NCBI GenBank assembly: GCA_036971615.1
Contig: JAYKKR010000022.1
Span: 248,001 to 312,000 of the forward strand
From: Amyloporia xantha
Lineage: Eukaryota; Basidiomycota; Agaricomycetes; Polyporales; Adustoporiaceae
DNA length: 64,000 nucleotides
Reading direction: 5' to 3'
The notes under the pieces are model-generated. The model was not told the DNA's origin. It was given only the letters and a program-made list of their open reading frames with translations, and did no database searches. Within the stretch, counting starts at the first letter, position 1, and each line of letters begins with the position of its first letter. The position numbers were made by a program, and so were the translations under genes. Positions 45,752 to 57,709 of this stretch are shown here, in pieces.

Positions 45752-47455
45752 TTGATTTTACGGCCTCATTTATGCATCAATGGCGATTGTATTATTTCTG
45801 ACCGAAGGAGCCTGTATCATAACCACGTCTTGCACATCTATACTCCGATGAAGAAATCAGCTGAGGCAAAGGCGGTGATTAAGCATCATTGAGTCAACTC
45901 TCTTGCGGCATAGCGGATACTATATACTCTCAGCGGCCAATCATGAGTGCTGTTAATCAAGCTTAGCCGACCGCGTAGTGCGCGCTTTCGGAGGTACTAC
46001 CGATCTCCAGATTCAGCGGCTCCGAACAGGAACACGAAAGAAGGTCGCATACTGCGTCCCGCCGGTGCAGTGAGAAACTGTCTATTCAATAGCTACATGC
46101 TGCAATCGTCAAACCATCGCGGTTCGATGCGCTCACACAGCTCAGCAAGAGCAAGGGCCGTTATCTGGTTCTCAGGCAGATGAAACGAAAGCCTTGCTGT
46201 CGTGCGTCATAATCTGTACATAGAAAGAACTGCCATGACCTTTTTACGAATTCGAAAAAAATTAAGGCGCTCCGTCCTGCTGTCACAAACGCGGGTCATG
46301 GTTGTGGTTCCATCGGGGTTATAATCACTAATGGCTTGGAGCAGGAAATAGCCGTATGATCCTCCGGATGTCCGAGTCTCCGAAAATACTTTATGGTGAA
46401 TTTATGGGTGGACTAGGTTTTTGCGTGCAGCTGGAGAGTATTTCAGAAAAGTACCGCCAGCTCTGCATATATAAGGACCGGGAGTTGAAGCGCTTTCCAG
46501 CATGAACGCCATCAAATACTAGCGTACTCACATTTCCTACTATTGCCGTTGCACACTGGTATCCACCCTGAGCGATGCACACGACTTCTCTGCACGCGGC
46601 TCTCGGATGCCTATAGGTTCGCGGGAAGCTCTGGTGAGCGAGGCACATATCACCAGTAGATTGGGACTCTCCCCTTGTTCCCCCATGGAGTCGTTGTCGT
46701 CAGTTGTACCTTGCACTAGGATGAGCTTATGCCAGACTTCTGCGAGTTCGTGAAAGCTGGAGTTCGTGCTATTGCGATGGATGACTGCGACGACGACACC
46801 ATGGTGGTATCGAGCTGCGCAGATGCATCCGCAACACCAGTCCTCAATTACAAATCTCTGCAGGCCGGTTGGATGACTACTTAATTATCATTCAGGTAAC
46901 AGTTTATTCCATGATGCCGGTGTGTACGGGTCCTAGGAAGTGGTATCGATGTTGTATGGGTACGTGTGTCATGAAAGAATGAGCTCGAGTCAGAGAAATA
47001 TATGCTTAGAAGTTGTCCGTAGCGAATTCTTACGACATGTTTCAGTAGCATATCAGATCTTTAGTGTCAAGTGCTTCGCATGATTTGCCTACTTCAGAGA
47101 AACGTAACGCGAGCTGCAAAGCGATCCGCATTGCTGTAGTGTCCAGACTAGTAGTTGTGGACTTCTGTTCGAGGTGTATGGGCCCTGGCTGTATGTTTAA
47201 AATTAGGAGATCCATCTACCTTCGTTTGCAGCCGCTATGCACTCTTGAGTCTGAACCTGTGTATACCAATCATCTCTACGCCACCGAAGTGGAGCGGGCC
47301 AAATAGCTCACAACACGACGCGACGCGTATTGATCATTCTGGTCAAGTGACTCGATATCGACTTCACGTTCTCCTGTCTGCTTTCGCTCCTCGTACCGTG
47401 CGCACTACGAGACACACAGACGGTCGAAGGTTGAATACGAATTCATTCAAACACC
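45752..47455. other. Intergenic, Caf1 upstream region
   Basis: 1.7 kb without a supported gene. ACGCGACGCGT at 47318-47328, about 130 nt before the Caf1 start, contains MCB-like cores. Confidence 0.5.
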
Positions 47456-48890
47456 ATGTCTCGGATACGAGAGGTTTGGGCACCCAACCTCGAGCAAGAA
47501 ATGAACAATATCCGTGATCTCATTGACAAATATCCATATGTCGCAATGGTCTCCATCTATGCTACTGCACCTGAACCTGCTTTCACTCATGCGACTCTCA
47601 GGACACCGAATTTCCGGGGGTCGTGGCACGTCCAATAGGCTCTTTCAAGACCTCGTCGGATTACCATTACCAGACTATGCGGTGTAACGTCGACCTACTG
47701 AAGATAATTCAGGTCGGCCTTACGCTTGCAGACGAGGATGGGAATTATCCTCAGGATGTGTCGACATGGCAATTCAACTTCCGATTCAGTATCAAGTGCG
47801 TACTTTTGCTTAGTGCCTGCTCCTATTTAGGTTCTATTCGGGTTGTTCACGCAAATGTTAGCGAGGACATGTATGCTCCAGAATCCATTGAGCTGCTGCG
47901 GAAGTCAGGCATCGACCTCGATCGGCATACCGACATGGGTATTGAGCCAAATGATTTCGCGGAACTCATGATTACGTCGGGCCTGGTATTGGCTCCAGAG
48001 ACCAAATGGATATCGTTTCATAGGTCAGTTCTCCCTTTCATACGGCCCGTAGTCCGTAGCCTGTCCTACGTTCAGTAGTTCAGAGTGATGTTTCATATAA
48101 CCTTACTATGATTTGCTGTGCTCACAAAGCGCTCACTGACCATTCTTTGGCGCCAACGTGCACACTTCATGCTCTTCCGTTCCACGTTTGTTGCCGTTCT
48201 TTTGCTCCGCTCTCTGACTCGTGGTCTAACAGTGGATATGATTTTGGCTATTTTGTCAAACTTCTTACGGCGGAATCATTACCAACAACAGAGGAGCTAT
48301 TCTTCGACGTGTTGCGTACATGGTTCCCCACAATATACGACATCAAATTTGTAATGCGGGCGTGCAAAGTACTCAAAGGAGGCTTGCAAGATGTTGCGGA
48401 TGATCTCGGTGTAAGTCCGATGTTCTATATCCAGTCCGACCAGTTTTCTGTACAGAGCTGTACTGTGTAGGTCATGCGAATAGGGCCGTCCCATCAAGCT
48501 GGCTCTGACTCGCTTCTCACCGCCTCGACCTTCTTCAAAATGCGGGAACTCTACTTCAATGACCACCTTGACGATGGAGAGTATAACCACAAGCTTTACG
48601 GCCTCGGGCAGACGTTCTCCGCAAATGGGATCACGGAGTCTGTGCGGGGAAGCGCGGCAACAATCGCAGAGCGGGAAGACCGTGGGCCGGCGCGCGAGGC
48701 GCACAATCAAACCCCAGGGCCTGCACAGAGCCAGAGCATGGCTGCCGTTGCGATGGGGTTGGGTGGGTCGATGTCTACGCCGTCGCTGGCGCCAGCACTC
48801 CCGACGCCATTGCAGTCCGGCTCACCGTATGGTCCAATGGGGGCGAACGGACCGTATATGCGAACGCCCATCGGAGTAGGAGGACGATAG
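47456..48890 (+). CDS. caf1: CCR4-NOT deadenylase subunit Caf1/Pop2
   Basis: Five exons. The protein starts MSRIREVWAPNLEQEM, and the frame resumes after each intron at DTEFPGVVARP, EDMYAPE, GYDFGYFVKLL and RIGPSHQAGSDSLLT. It is a DEDD-type 3'-5' exoribonuclease that shortens mRNA poly(A) tails within CCR4-NOT. DTE supplies the first two acidic ligands, and SGYDFGYF and the AGSD block the others. A C-terminal extension of about 90 residues after LYGLGQ is rich in Ala, Gly, Pro and Met, with PGPAQSQSM-type low complexity. Such tails are common in fungal Caf1 and may mediate contacts. The first intron has an unusual GTCTCC donor. The gene appears intact. Confidence 0.94.
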
Positions 48891-51034
48891 GTGGTTTCCG
48901 CGTGTCAGGATGGTGGCTAGTTCTCGTTTGATGCTTTCTTTCGCTGTGTGTCGATAGTGCAAGGACCTATACTGGTTATGTATTTTCACGGTGTATCGAG
49001 CGTCGCCCTCTCTCCCTCTCCGATATTCGACGCTGTTGTGTTCATAGTGTGCAGAGTAATTATTATATACCTCTATTGGCAAAGTGTGTCGAGTGAACCT
49101 GAAACCGTTGAGGTGTCCAGTGACCACTCAAGGTATAAGACGTTCCCCGCATGCAGTCATTGGATGATGCTGTCATGGAAGACGTACCACGAGTTCGTCG
49201 CAAGTTTTCCGCACGGCTGGACCGTGACTTGATCCCACGAAGTGCCCTGGTGAGCGAATACCACAAACGCACCGCTATTGCAGGTCCTGGAGCATTGATA
49301 GAAGCCCACTTGACGGGGCCGGGAGCTGTAACGAGAGCCACACCGCTTGTCCTTGCGTGGACACCAGTAAGCTGCGACTATAGCCCCTGTGTCAGATAGG
49401 CATGCTGAAACGACGACACATCGCTTGCCTGAGGGCACCACGCTTTCGGAGCGCGCGATCTCGCTAGACAGCGGCTATCGGATTGTCTTCCGTCAGCAGG
49501 CGCAAGTGCAGTCCTTGCTCGGTCGTGGCCAGGGCTTACATTGTCCCATATCCATATCCATGTCTGAAAAAGGCTTCACGAGGAGTCAGCTAGCCACGTT
49601 TAAAATGAGCCATTCCCGATAGACAGGAGAGGCACGAGCGAAGGCTAGAGACGACGATCTCCTAGACAGCGTCAATTGACACGGTCGCCGCACAGAACAC
49701 ACCTAGAAGGCTGGGCTAGAAGCAGAGATGGGAGTCATGCTCCAAAATGCATCTCGGGACGCAAATGTCGACAACGCATGGTGAGTGTGCTTGCTCAACG
49801 TGTTGTAGATTGAAGATAGATCGACAAGAAGAAGGACCCTGGGGTACCAGGCCAGAGAAATGTACCCCATTTTGAGAAGATTGAACCCAAAGATGTGAGT
49901 TACGATTAAATCGAGAAGATGAACGAAGAAAGCGGTAATTTAAGCTCAGATCTTGGCGACCGTCTCGGGAATTCTATCGGCTGCTGATATTCAGTCGGCA
50001 GTAAAGGTGCATCGAACATAAATACACGTACATTTGTACCTCGCGAAGTGGAGAGCCACGTCTTTCGTTACGAATGTAACGGAAATATCTGGTTGGAAAA
50101 CAAGTTGCATAGATGTTAAATATTCAGGAACATGAAAACAACCAAACACAATCAGGAGGCAGTCCGTTTTCGGATAGGAAAAGTAGAAGGTCCACTAGAT
50201 GCACCTGCGGAAGCAGGTAGCCCAAAGTTTAGAGACACGTTAGAGGAGTGTTTCAGTATTTTACTCAATTATGGAACACCTGATGGACCGGAATATCCTC
50301 CGATGGTCGTGGGACGGAGGTCACCCATTCCTGTTTCCGCTGGTGGACGGAGATGATCTCTCAGGGGAGGGTTCACTGATAGATACGACATCCGTTGGGT
50401 TCATCAGTAGTCGTTTGTATGATGGAGAGGATTGCACCGCTCATAAAACATACAGGCGTACCAAGGTTCTGCCCACAAGGTCGAGCGGTGGTGCACGGCT
50501 CATGTTCCGACCATACATTGCTCCATTGATGGAGACACCTGCGGACATCTTTCCAGAATGAAAAAGGAAGAAGAATAGAAAGGGTTGTTACCGTACATTA
50601 TTGTGGATTACCGTTCTCGACATCGGTGGCAGATCGGTGAACTTGGACGTCTGAGACGCGTCGAGACACGCGCCGGTAGAATTGGAACGTGAGCGCGTGA
50701 GCTCTCTGGGATGTTCGCCGCTGCTAGCGTTGTTTCAAGGGGGTGGTGCATGAGTTGTGTGCACGTCTGCAGGACGAATCAAAAGCGAAATGAAAGAGAG
50801 GCCAGATAGAATTGGCAGGAGGAAGAGAAAGGGCACGCCTCAGCCGGATCGCAGGCCGATCGACGAGTTCCTCCTTCTGTGCAGCCGACTGATTCCAGGC
50901 GGTGAAGGAAAACTTCAAAAGCCGTCGTCTCTCTTCCAAGTCCACCTCACTTTTGGACAATCACCACCACAAGAGTGGAGGTTAGTGCTCGTATTCTAGC
51001 TGTGGCTAGCAGATGAGGACGGCTGCCGAGGACA
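48891..51034. other. Intergenic, no gene seen
   Basis: 2.1 kb. Several short open frames exist, including a Cys-containing 94-codon minus-strand frame at 49157-49441. None has a signal peptide, domain or splice context I can defend. Confidence 0.45.
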
Positions 51035-52867
51035 ATGGACACGCAGCAGTATGTCGGCGTCGCGACGGGCCTCGTGTATCATCACACCCCGCCTTTTCTC
51101 GACCACCACGCTCGTTCTTTCCCCGTCTCTAACCAGCCCATGGCATGGCATCCAAACCATGGCCAGGCATCTCCTCCGAACAGCGCAGCCTCGTCGAGTT
51201 CCTCTTTGTACTCCGCGATGAGCCATGTCGACGAGCGGGTGGACTACCCCTCTGACGCCACTTCCCCCTTTGTGCCCCGACATGCATCCAACTCTTTTGT
51301 GGGCCACCATCAGTCTCCCACTCTCGATCCTGGGTCGTCGGATCCTGCTATGGCGTTTGGGTCGCCTCAGATTGAGAGCAGCATAGGCCCAAGTCGCATC
51401 CTCACGCGCCGCCGCGCGCGTGCTGCGGCTCAAGGTCATGATCAAGAACCGACGAATCCGTCAGGCCAAACTTATGATGTCTGTTTTTCTTATTCTTAGT
51501 TTAACTTTTCATTGACATGCTCTGTGCCAATTGAAGCGACGACAGCACTCTCTCGCGTTTGCCGTACAACAGATGTCGCGTCCGCAGACGCCAAGTGGCG
51601 AATTATCGGGACCGCCACTTCAAGTACACGACCACGTCGGATTAGGCCCGCTTGGCCACTCCGCTGCACCCATGGCGCCGTACGCCTTCATGCCTTCTCA
51701 TTCTCGCTCTACTTCAGGATCAGCATCATCTTCGCAGCCACGTTCTGCGTCTCCGGCTTTGAGCGTATCCTCGGCCATGACTTCTTTATCTTCTTCGACT
51801 TCCGCAGCCAGGTCGCGGCCTTATCCTGCATTCCCTCCACTGCCACAAGAATCAGAAGTCGAAGACATGCCTTCGCGGCCTAAACACCGCAAGCAGCGCC
51901 TTTGGAGCACTGATCGCAAGAAGATTTGTGTCTATCACAGGGACAACCCCAACATGAAGCAGGAGGCCATTGCGGCTCTGTTTGGCGTTGAACGCAGCAC
52001 GGTCAGCAAGATCTTGAAAGACAAGGATCGTTGGTTGAACGTGAGGGACGATGAGAAGATGCAGATTTCCAAACTGAGGTAATGTTGTCTCTCTCTCTGC
52101 GACCAATGGTTAACTAATGGATCTTATTAAGGCCGTCGAAGTTCCCTACCATTGAGGACAAGCTCGTAACTTGGCTTGTCGAGTGTACACGCGATAAGAT
52201 TCTCCTCACCGATGCTCTGATACGCTCTAAGGCGAAAGAAGTCGCGCATGAGATGCAGATATACGAGGACAGATTTAAGGCAAGTTCTGGTTGGGTGGAG
52301 AACTTCAAAGCTCGTCACGGTATCAAGAAGGGCGTCTACCATGGCAATGGGCTCAACGAGCAGAAAGCGATTGCTAACGGCTGCGGCTTTATTCCAAGCG
52401 GCACCCGACGAACCTACATCACGCCGGCAGCTATGGCGAGCCAGGTCGAGAGACCTGCGGATAGTAGGCCCGAAGAAGCGGAGCCTGAATCGGAGGACGA
52501 GGGTCGTCAACTACAGCACTCCTCCACCGCGCAGTCTGAATGGGATGCGTCTGCACCGCCCGCAGGCGTATACGATTATTCTGCACAGCCAGAACCGGTC
52601 CCGATGGCTGATCCTGCTACGCTCTCCCTGCCGCCAGCTGAAGGCGCACCAATGGAACAGACGTACCTTGTTCCGCCGGTAGCCCAGTATAACGAGTCGG
52701 AAGAAATCTTGTCTATCCCTGAGGCCGAGGAGATGGCCAGCAAGCTGCTTTCCTTCTTCCAGGAGGAGCCTCAGTCCAGGTGGATTTCCACGGAGCTAGC
52801 AGATGCGTTGCATGAAATCAGGACACGTCTCTATGACAGGGTTAGTGGGTCGCTTCGCTCATCCTGA
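51035..52867 (+). CDS. CENP-B-type HTH DNA-binding protein without transposase domain
   Basis: Three exons: 51035-51478, 51537-52078, 52132-52867. They total 1722 nt (573 aa). A His/Ser/Pro-rich N-terminus of about 270 residues leads to a psq-type helix-turn-helix (ICVYHRDNPNMKQEAIAALF, VERSTVSKILKD). A CENPB-type HTH follows (IEDKLVTWLVECTRDK to SSGWVENFKARHGI). The C-terminal 190 residues are acidic and Pro-rich. Proteins with this pair derive from pogo/Tigger transposases; S. pombe Abp1/Cbh and human CENP-B are domesticated examples that bind DNA at heterochromatin or centromeres. The DDE catalytic domain that would follow is absent, which points to a host regulatory or chromatin protein. 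The actual target is unknown. Confidence 0.9.
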
Positions 52868-53591
52868 GGTGCGAACGTCACGAGGTTTCGACCGCAAGGC
52901 CTCAAGAGCGCGGAGAGATGTTGGCGCGAGCGGCGGGTTTCGGTTGGTATGTCTGGTTAAGCTAAGGTTTGTATGACAAAAGCGCCTCGCGCACTCCCAT
53001 TCGTCTTTCAATGAACTGTCTGCGTCTTCTTGCATCATGGACCCTCATCATCACCATGCACTCATTCCCCATTTCGTTCCCCGCATCACCATCCATTCCA
53101 AGTCATCATTCGTCATTCATATATCATGCATCGCATTGTCGTCACTCTCACTGGTCGCAGCATGTCCATGTTTCTTCTAGTAGGGTTTGGGTCTCGTCAT
53201 TTTATTCTCATGGTAGCTGTATTCGTTTCTTGCATGGGCATCATCTCGTAACATACAATGCATTACCTCCCGTCTCCTGTATCAATCCAAAAAATGAATA
53301 CACCGTATTTTTAGGCTACAGTATCTATTTCCCTGTGCATGTATTGTTCGAAGACTGGCAGCTCCGAGACTCGACAAGAATAGCAAGGTGCAGTCGATGT
53401 GTCCAGTCGTCCAAGCGTTCCGCCAACGATAGCTTCCGGACGAGTAGCGAAGCGTACCCATGTGATACAGTATATGACAGTATCATGACTCGAGAGCGTT
53501 AGTCTATGTCGAGCAACGGTCGTCAGCGGGGCTGGATCGATGTCTCGTACTGAACGCACCTAAGCATATATTCAGGACAATCCTAGCCCTA
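52868..53591. other. Convergent intergenic region
   Basis: 3' flanks of the CENP-B-type gene and the DUF2462 gene. No gene is supported. Confidence 0.5.
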
Positions 53592-54004
53592 TTATGATTT
53601 CTTCGCCTTGGCATCCTTCGCAGACGTTCTGAAAGCCCAATGTAAGAACCGCTTATCATTCTGACTGTTCTAGATAGTCATACGCACCCTTCCAATGCTA
53701 CATTCTTCATGATCGTAAGCTTTCCCGAGGACGCAGCTGAAGCGACCTGCTGCTCGATGCTCCTGTTGATCTTTGCGCTCAATTCCTATAGAAAGATTTA
53801 GCATTCACTCCGCTGATCAAAGTAGTAGTGTATTGGCTCTGATAATGGGAGACTCACCCTGTGCATTACTGCTTGTTTTACTGCCACCGTTTTCTTGGGA
53901 GCGATGTAACGCTTGCCCTTTTTGGGCTGGGACGCAGCTTTTGCTGCATGGCGATATGCAGATGACTTCTGCTTCTGCAGGCCCTTGGTGTTTCCTTGTG
54001 CCAT
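53592..54004 (-). CDS. Small basic DUF2462 (UPF0390) family protein
   Basis: Three exons: 54004-53858, 53785-53688, 53628-53592. They total 282 nt (93 aa). The product is Lys-rich and starts MAQGNTKGLQKQK. It contains the family block KAASQPKKGKRYIAPKK and ends with an AAAS/GKLTIMK-type helix and a KAKKS tail. The family (PF09495, relatives of the Leydig cell tumour 10-kDa protein) is small, basic and probably nucleolar; its molecular role is not established. The gene is divergent from the complex I gene, with only 180 bp between start codons. Confidence 0.85.
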
Positions 54005-54184
54005 CCCAATGTCGGTCGAGGCAGCAGCTGGTGAAGAATCAAGGACGGGTGCAGAGTCTGCAGACCACAGAATTTCCCAAAAGGGAAAAAGCACATAGGA
54101 TCGGGAAAGCCCGGTTAAGTTGAGAGGCGTCACGCACAGCGACCACGAGAGGTTCCTCATCGACCGCAACGTCGGCCAGCGGGC
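54005..54184. promoter_or_regulatory. Compact bidirectional promoter, DUF2462 / complex I subunit
   Basis: 180 bp separate two divergent start codons, so both genes must share this promoter region. No single element stands out. Confidence 0.6.
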
Positions 54185-56168
54185 ATGTTGGCTGTATCCA
54201 CTAACTGTGTGCGCGTGCAGCGCGTTGCTGCTCGCCAAAGAAAAGTTCGTCGTCTCTTCTTTTATATGCTGATCTATTCTATAACACACGAGACATTAGC
54301 TTCAGCGAGCCCTACATGACCTTGTAGCTCTGCCTAACAGGAAGCCTGCCATCGCCTCTGGCCCTCCTGGGCGCAGTGCGGTCACGGGCCAGATTGCGAC
54401 TGTGTTTGGCTGCACTGGTTTTTTGGGCAGATATCTCGTGGCCAAGCTCGGTAGGTCTACGCTTGAATGTGCCAAATTGTGCAGCACATTGACGCGACAT
54501 CGATAACTTGCAGCGAAGGCGGGTACTCAGGTGGTTATCCCTTACAGGGAGGAAGATGAGAAGAGGCATCTCAAAGTCACGGGTGACCTGGGTCAGATCG
54601 TTTCGATGGTACGTTGTCCATCCATTTCTTTGGGAGCTCGTGAAACGGATTGCATTGGGGATTTTATCCTTCTGTGTTTGGGCAATACCGAGTAGCGATT
54701 GGGTTAGAGGTCGACTCTAGGCATGCGCCAGTGGCACTTGTCGTTGAGCGAGTGTCTACTGGCGCCTAGCACCTGGTACCGTCGGCTCAAAGGTCAGCTG
54801 TCACTACTTCTGGGACACCGGAAGGTTTCGAGTGATGCCTGCATCTCTCCGAATTACTGGGTAGAGTGTTTTGGTGCTTGAAATGCTTCTAGCATCTGTG
54901 ACATTCTATTTATGAATGGCCCCGATTTATCCAGTGAGGCATGCAATAAGACGGGCCCAATCATCAATCAGATATAACACATACTAGTGGCTATTCTGCC
55001 ATCATTATCCTACAGCGCGACATCTTGATACAATACATGCCTTCCCTCTCCCTCTGTTGAATGTGTACAGATTGCTTACGCCTGTTCAGGAATGGGACCT
55101 CCGGCGAGAGGACCAGATTGCAGAGTGTCTCAGACATTCCGACATCGTGTACAACCTTGTCGGAAGGGATTACGAGACAAAGTATGTGCTAATTGAATAT
55201 CGTCAAAGAAAGATCTCACCGTCTGGATAGGAACTTCGACTACAACGCTGTAAACGCGCAGGGTGCTGGCCGTATCGCGAAGATTGCAGCAGATGCTGGC
55301 GTTCCGCGGCTAGTGCACGTCTCCCACCTCAATGCGTCGCACGACTCCCTTCGGATTTCTATCGCTCGAAAGCCCAGGGAGAAGAACTGGTGAAGGAGGC
55401 ATTCCCCACTGCTACCATCGTGCGACCGGGGTCTATGTTCGGCTACGAGGATAAGCTGCTTAACAACATCGCTCGTACGTCGTTAAAGACACCGGTGCTT
55501 CGCCTTCGCCATCACTTACACCCATTCATCCCTGCAGTCTGGCCCATCTGGTGGAAGCTTAACGACATGCAGACCAAGATCCGCCCCGTGCATGTGAGTC
55601 CCACGTTGGGCGTTCTCCCCGCTGATCGACCCCTCACTCACGTACGCACAGGTGATGGACGTCGCGCAGGCGCTGAATAACCTCATCTCAATCCCTTCGA
55701 TGCCGGGCACGCTCAGCTTGCCAGGGCCGTCTGAGCTCACGTTCGAGTACCTGCTGACGCTCGTCTCGAGTGTCACATACAATCCTCCTTCTCGTGCTCC
55801 CACCGTCCCCAAGGCAGTCGCGCTTGCGCTGGCGAAAGCTGCGCAGGCCGTGTGGTGGCCGATGCTGAGCCCGGATGAAGTCAAGCGCCGGTATATCGAC
55901 GATGTGGATACCCCAGGAGACTGGGACAAGGTGGGGGTGGTTCCTGATGAGATCGAGCAACATGCTATTACCTATCTGAGACGGTACCGCTCGGCGTGCG
56001 TATCACAGTCATGTCGTAAGTATGACCCATTGACTGACTCGTTATTCCAGCGAGAACTTTACGCGTCCGGTCGTGTTCCCGGCGTCTCGAGAGTCACTGG
56101 TGAGTCAGGTCGTTATAGATAGTGTATGTCGTGACTGATGTTGATGTCCACAGTATGAGATTCCATAG
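54185..56168 (+). pseudogene. ndufa9: Complex I 39/40-kDa subunit (NDUFA9 type), one frame break
   Basis: Exons from 54185 (MLAVSTNCVRVQRVAARQRK, an Arg-rich presequence) through 54300-54450, 54514-54608, 55090-55181 and 55231-55474, then three more exons ending YEIP at 56166-56168. The atypical SDR fold is shown by [16 protein letters not shown] and VVIPYREEDEKRHLK, later SHLNAS and RSKAQGEE. This is a peripheral-arm accessory subunit of mitochondrial NADH:ubiquinone oxidoreductase that binds NADPH. In exon 5 the frame shifts by one base at a CCC run (55347-55349): the sequence before reads SHLNASHDS and that after reads SDFYRSKAQ in the -1 frame. Exon 5 is 244 nt where 245 would fit both splice phases. 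Since the subunit is expected to be needed for respiration, I favour a base lost in assembly. Intron 3 (481 nt) is unusually long. Confidence 0.88.
54717..54769. repeat. Inverted repeat inside the long intron
   Basis: CTAGG...CGCCAGT...ACT faces AGTGTCTACTGGCGCCTAG across a short loop; one arm has 4 extra bases. It may be a small insertion that lengthened the intron. Confidence 0.6.
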
Positions 56169-56644
56169 CGGCTTCCCTTCATGTGTGCATACCCGTCATT
56201 ACATAATTGCGTTGCTGTGAGACAATGAGCGATATACAAGTACTTCTCAGTCGGTTGATTGCTTTGGCAAGAACTTGCCGAAATGCAATCACCATAAGTA
56301 TTTTTACGGTGACAGGCAGACATTCGTGGTCAAAAGGGGCGATAAAGACTACCGGCGATTCGCGTGAGGTTGCTCCGCTGTACAACCGCTACAAGTGCAT
56401 GACGTTTCCGTAAAGGTGGAACGTTGCTAGACACTATTGGAATGTCGCGATTCGAGAAGATGTATATCAGGGCATCTGTCAAGGTCGCTGCCTTGGGAAA
56501 TCGATCCATGCCGGCGGGACGCCGTGTTGAGGAATTTGTCCACGCCAGGTGTGATAGGAGCGAGGGAGAGCGAGAATGGCATAGACTAGTAGGCTATAAA
56601 TGATACAATGCTGCGAGGACGGGTCATGATGGTAATGTAGGTGA
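56169..56644. other. Convergent intergenic region
   Basis: 3' flanks of the complex I gene and Tom22. Nothing else is seen. Confidence 0.5.
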
Positions 56645-57151
56645 CTAGAAACCAGGTGGGACGACACCCTGGGGCTGGTTCGGATTCGGCGGAGCGTACA
56701 TGGAGGTCATCTACCAATGGCCAATAGCAGAATGAGCATCATATGGGACGATTGGAAGACGGAGGCTTACGTGCTGGGCCCCCTGCTGCTGTGCGAGAAT
56801 TTCCTTCTCCTGCGCCACGATCTTCGCCTCGTCCTCCAGGCTGAGCGCAAGGGGCAGGCCGACGAGCAGCGCGCTCGTGGTGACTATCCACACGAGGTTG
56901 CCTACGACTTTGCCAGATGTTTTGAAGAAGCCCGCTGTTTTGGAGAAGCGCGTGGAGATGGTGTGGCGCGTGGTGGGCGGGACGATGTCGACGAGGGCGG
57001 CGATGCGCTCGTAGAGGGACTCTTCAGCATCGAGTTCGGAGCCGACGGACGAGAGAGAGACGGAGGAGGATGTGCGGGAGGAAGCGGTGGATGCGTAGGG
57101 GGAGTTGGCGTCCTGCTGGTCCTTCTCCTCGACGATTTCGACTTTGACCAT
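56645..57151 (-). CDS. tom22: Mitochondrial import receptor subunit Tom22
   Basis: Two exons: 57151-56771 and 56710-56645. They total 447 nt (148 aa), normal for fungal Tom22. An acidic and Ser-rich cytosolic N-terminus (MVKVEIVEEKDQQD) leads to the family block ESLYERIAALVDIVPPTTRH. One transmembrane helix follows (VVGNLVWIVTTSALLVGLPLALSL). A short intermembrane-space tail (VAQEKEILAQQQGAQH) ends PQGVVPPGF. Tom22 is the central receptor and organiser of the TOM translocase in the outer mitochondrial membrane. No defect is visible. Confidence 0.93.
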
Positions 57152-57709
57152 GGTGGGCGAGCTGGCGAGGACGGCGGTGACGACGTCGGGACACGCAGTG
57201 GATTATTTTGGCCAGCGGGCAAAGGGCACGTGGATGTGACGGGTGTGACACAAAGGCCGGAGTCACGGAGAATTAAGTATGTACACGGGGGGCCGTTTTA
57301 CGTAATTAATGGAGAAGGTTGCGTGTGCGAGTGCGGCCGAAAGGGGAAATAATGACGAACCAGAGGTGTGTGATTGGCTGGGGAGGGGCCAGGCGTGGTA
57401 AAAGCCACGTGCAGAAGCGGCACCGAGATTTGATCTGTCGGAGCGTGTGCCTCCGCCGCAAATCGTAAGCAGGATGGACCAGGATGCCGGTGTATAGCCC
57501 CAGATTCAGCTTACCGTACTACCGCCTCCTGGCCTCTTAAACGCTCCCCCTCCCCTCCCCTTGCCCAATATGGACCCTCTCGAAAGCTTGGCTGGCTCTT
57601 CTCGTTCCCCATCCCAAGGTCTGTGCCGCTCCAGCGGCCCCTCGGCTTTCCCAAGCGCAGTCATCTTATTTATTTCCCCTTTCCAGCCTTCACTCTCACT
57701 ACGACTACA
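57152..57709. promoter_or_regulatory. Divergent promoter region, tom22 / Zn2Cys6 gene
   Basis: 558 bp between divergent start codons. A pyrimidine-rich run before the Zn2Cys6 start is typical of fungal core promoters. No element is assigned. Confidence 0.45.

Noticed and set aside
49157..49441. 94-codon Cys-containing frame that could be a small secreted protein
   Set aside because: No signal peptide and no conserved Cys spacing I recognise.
56717..57352. 211-codon plus-strand frame
   Set aside because: Antisense to the Tom22 exons; acidic/Gly-rich shadow.
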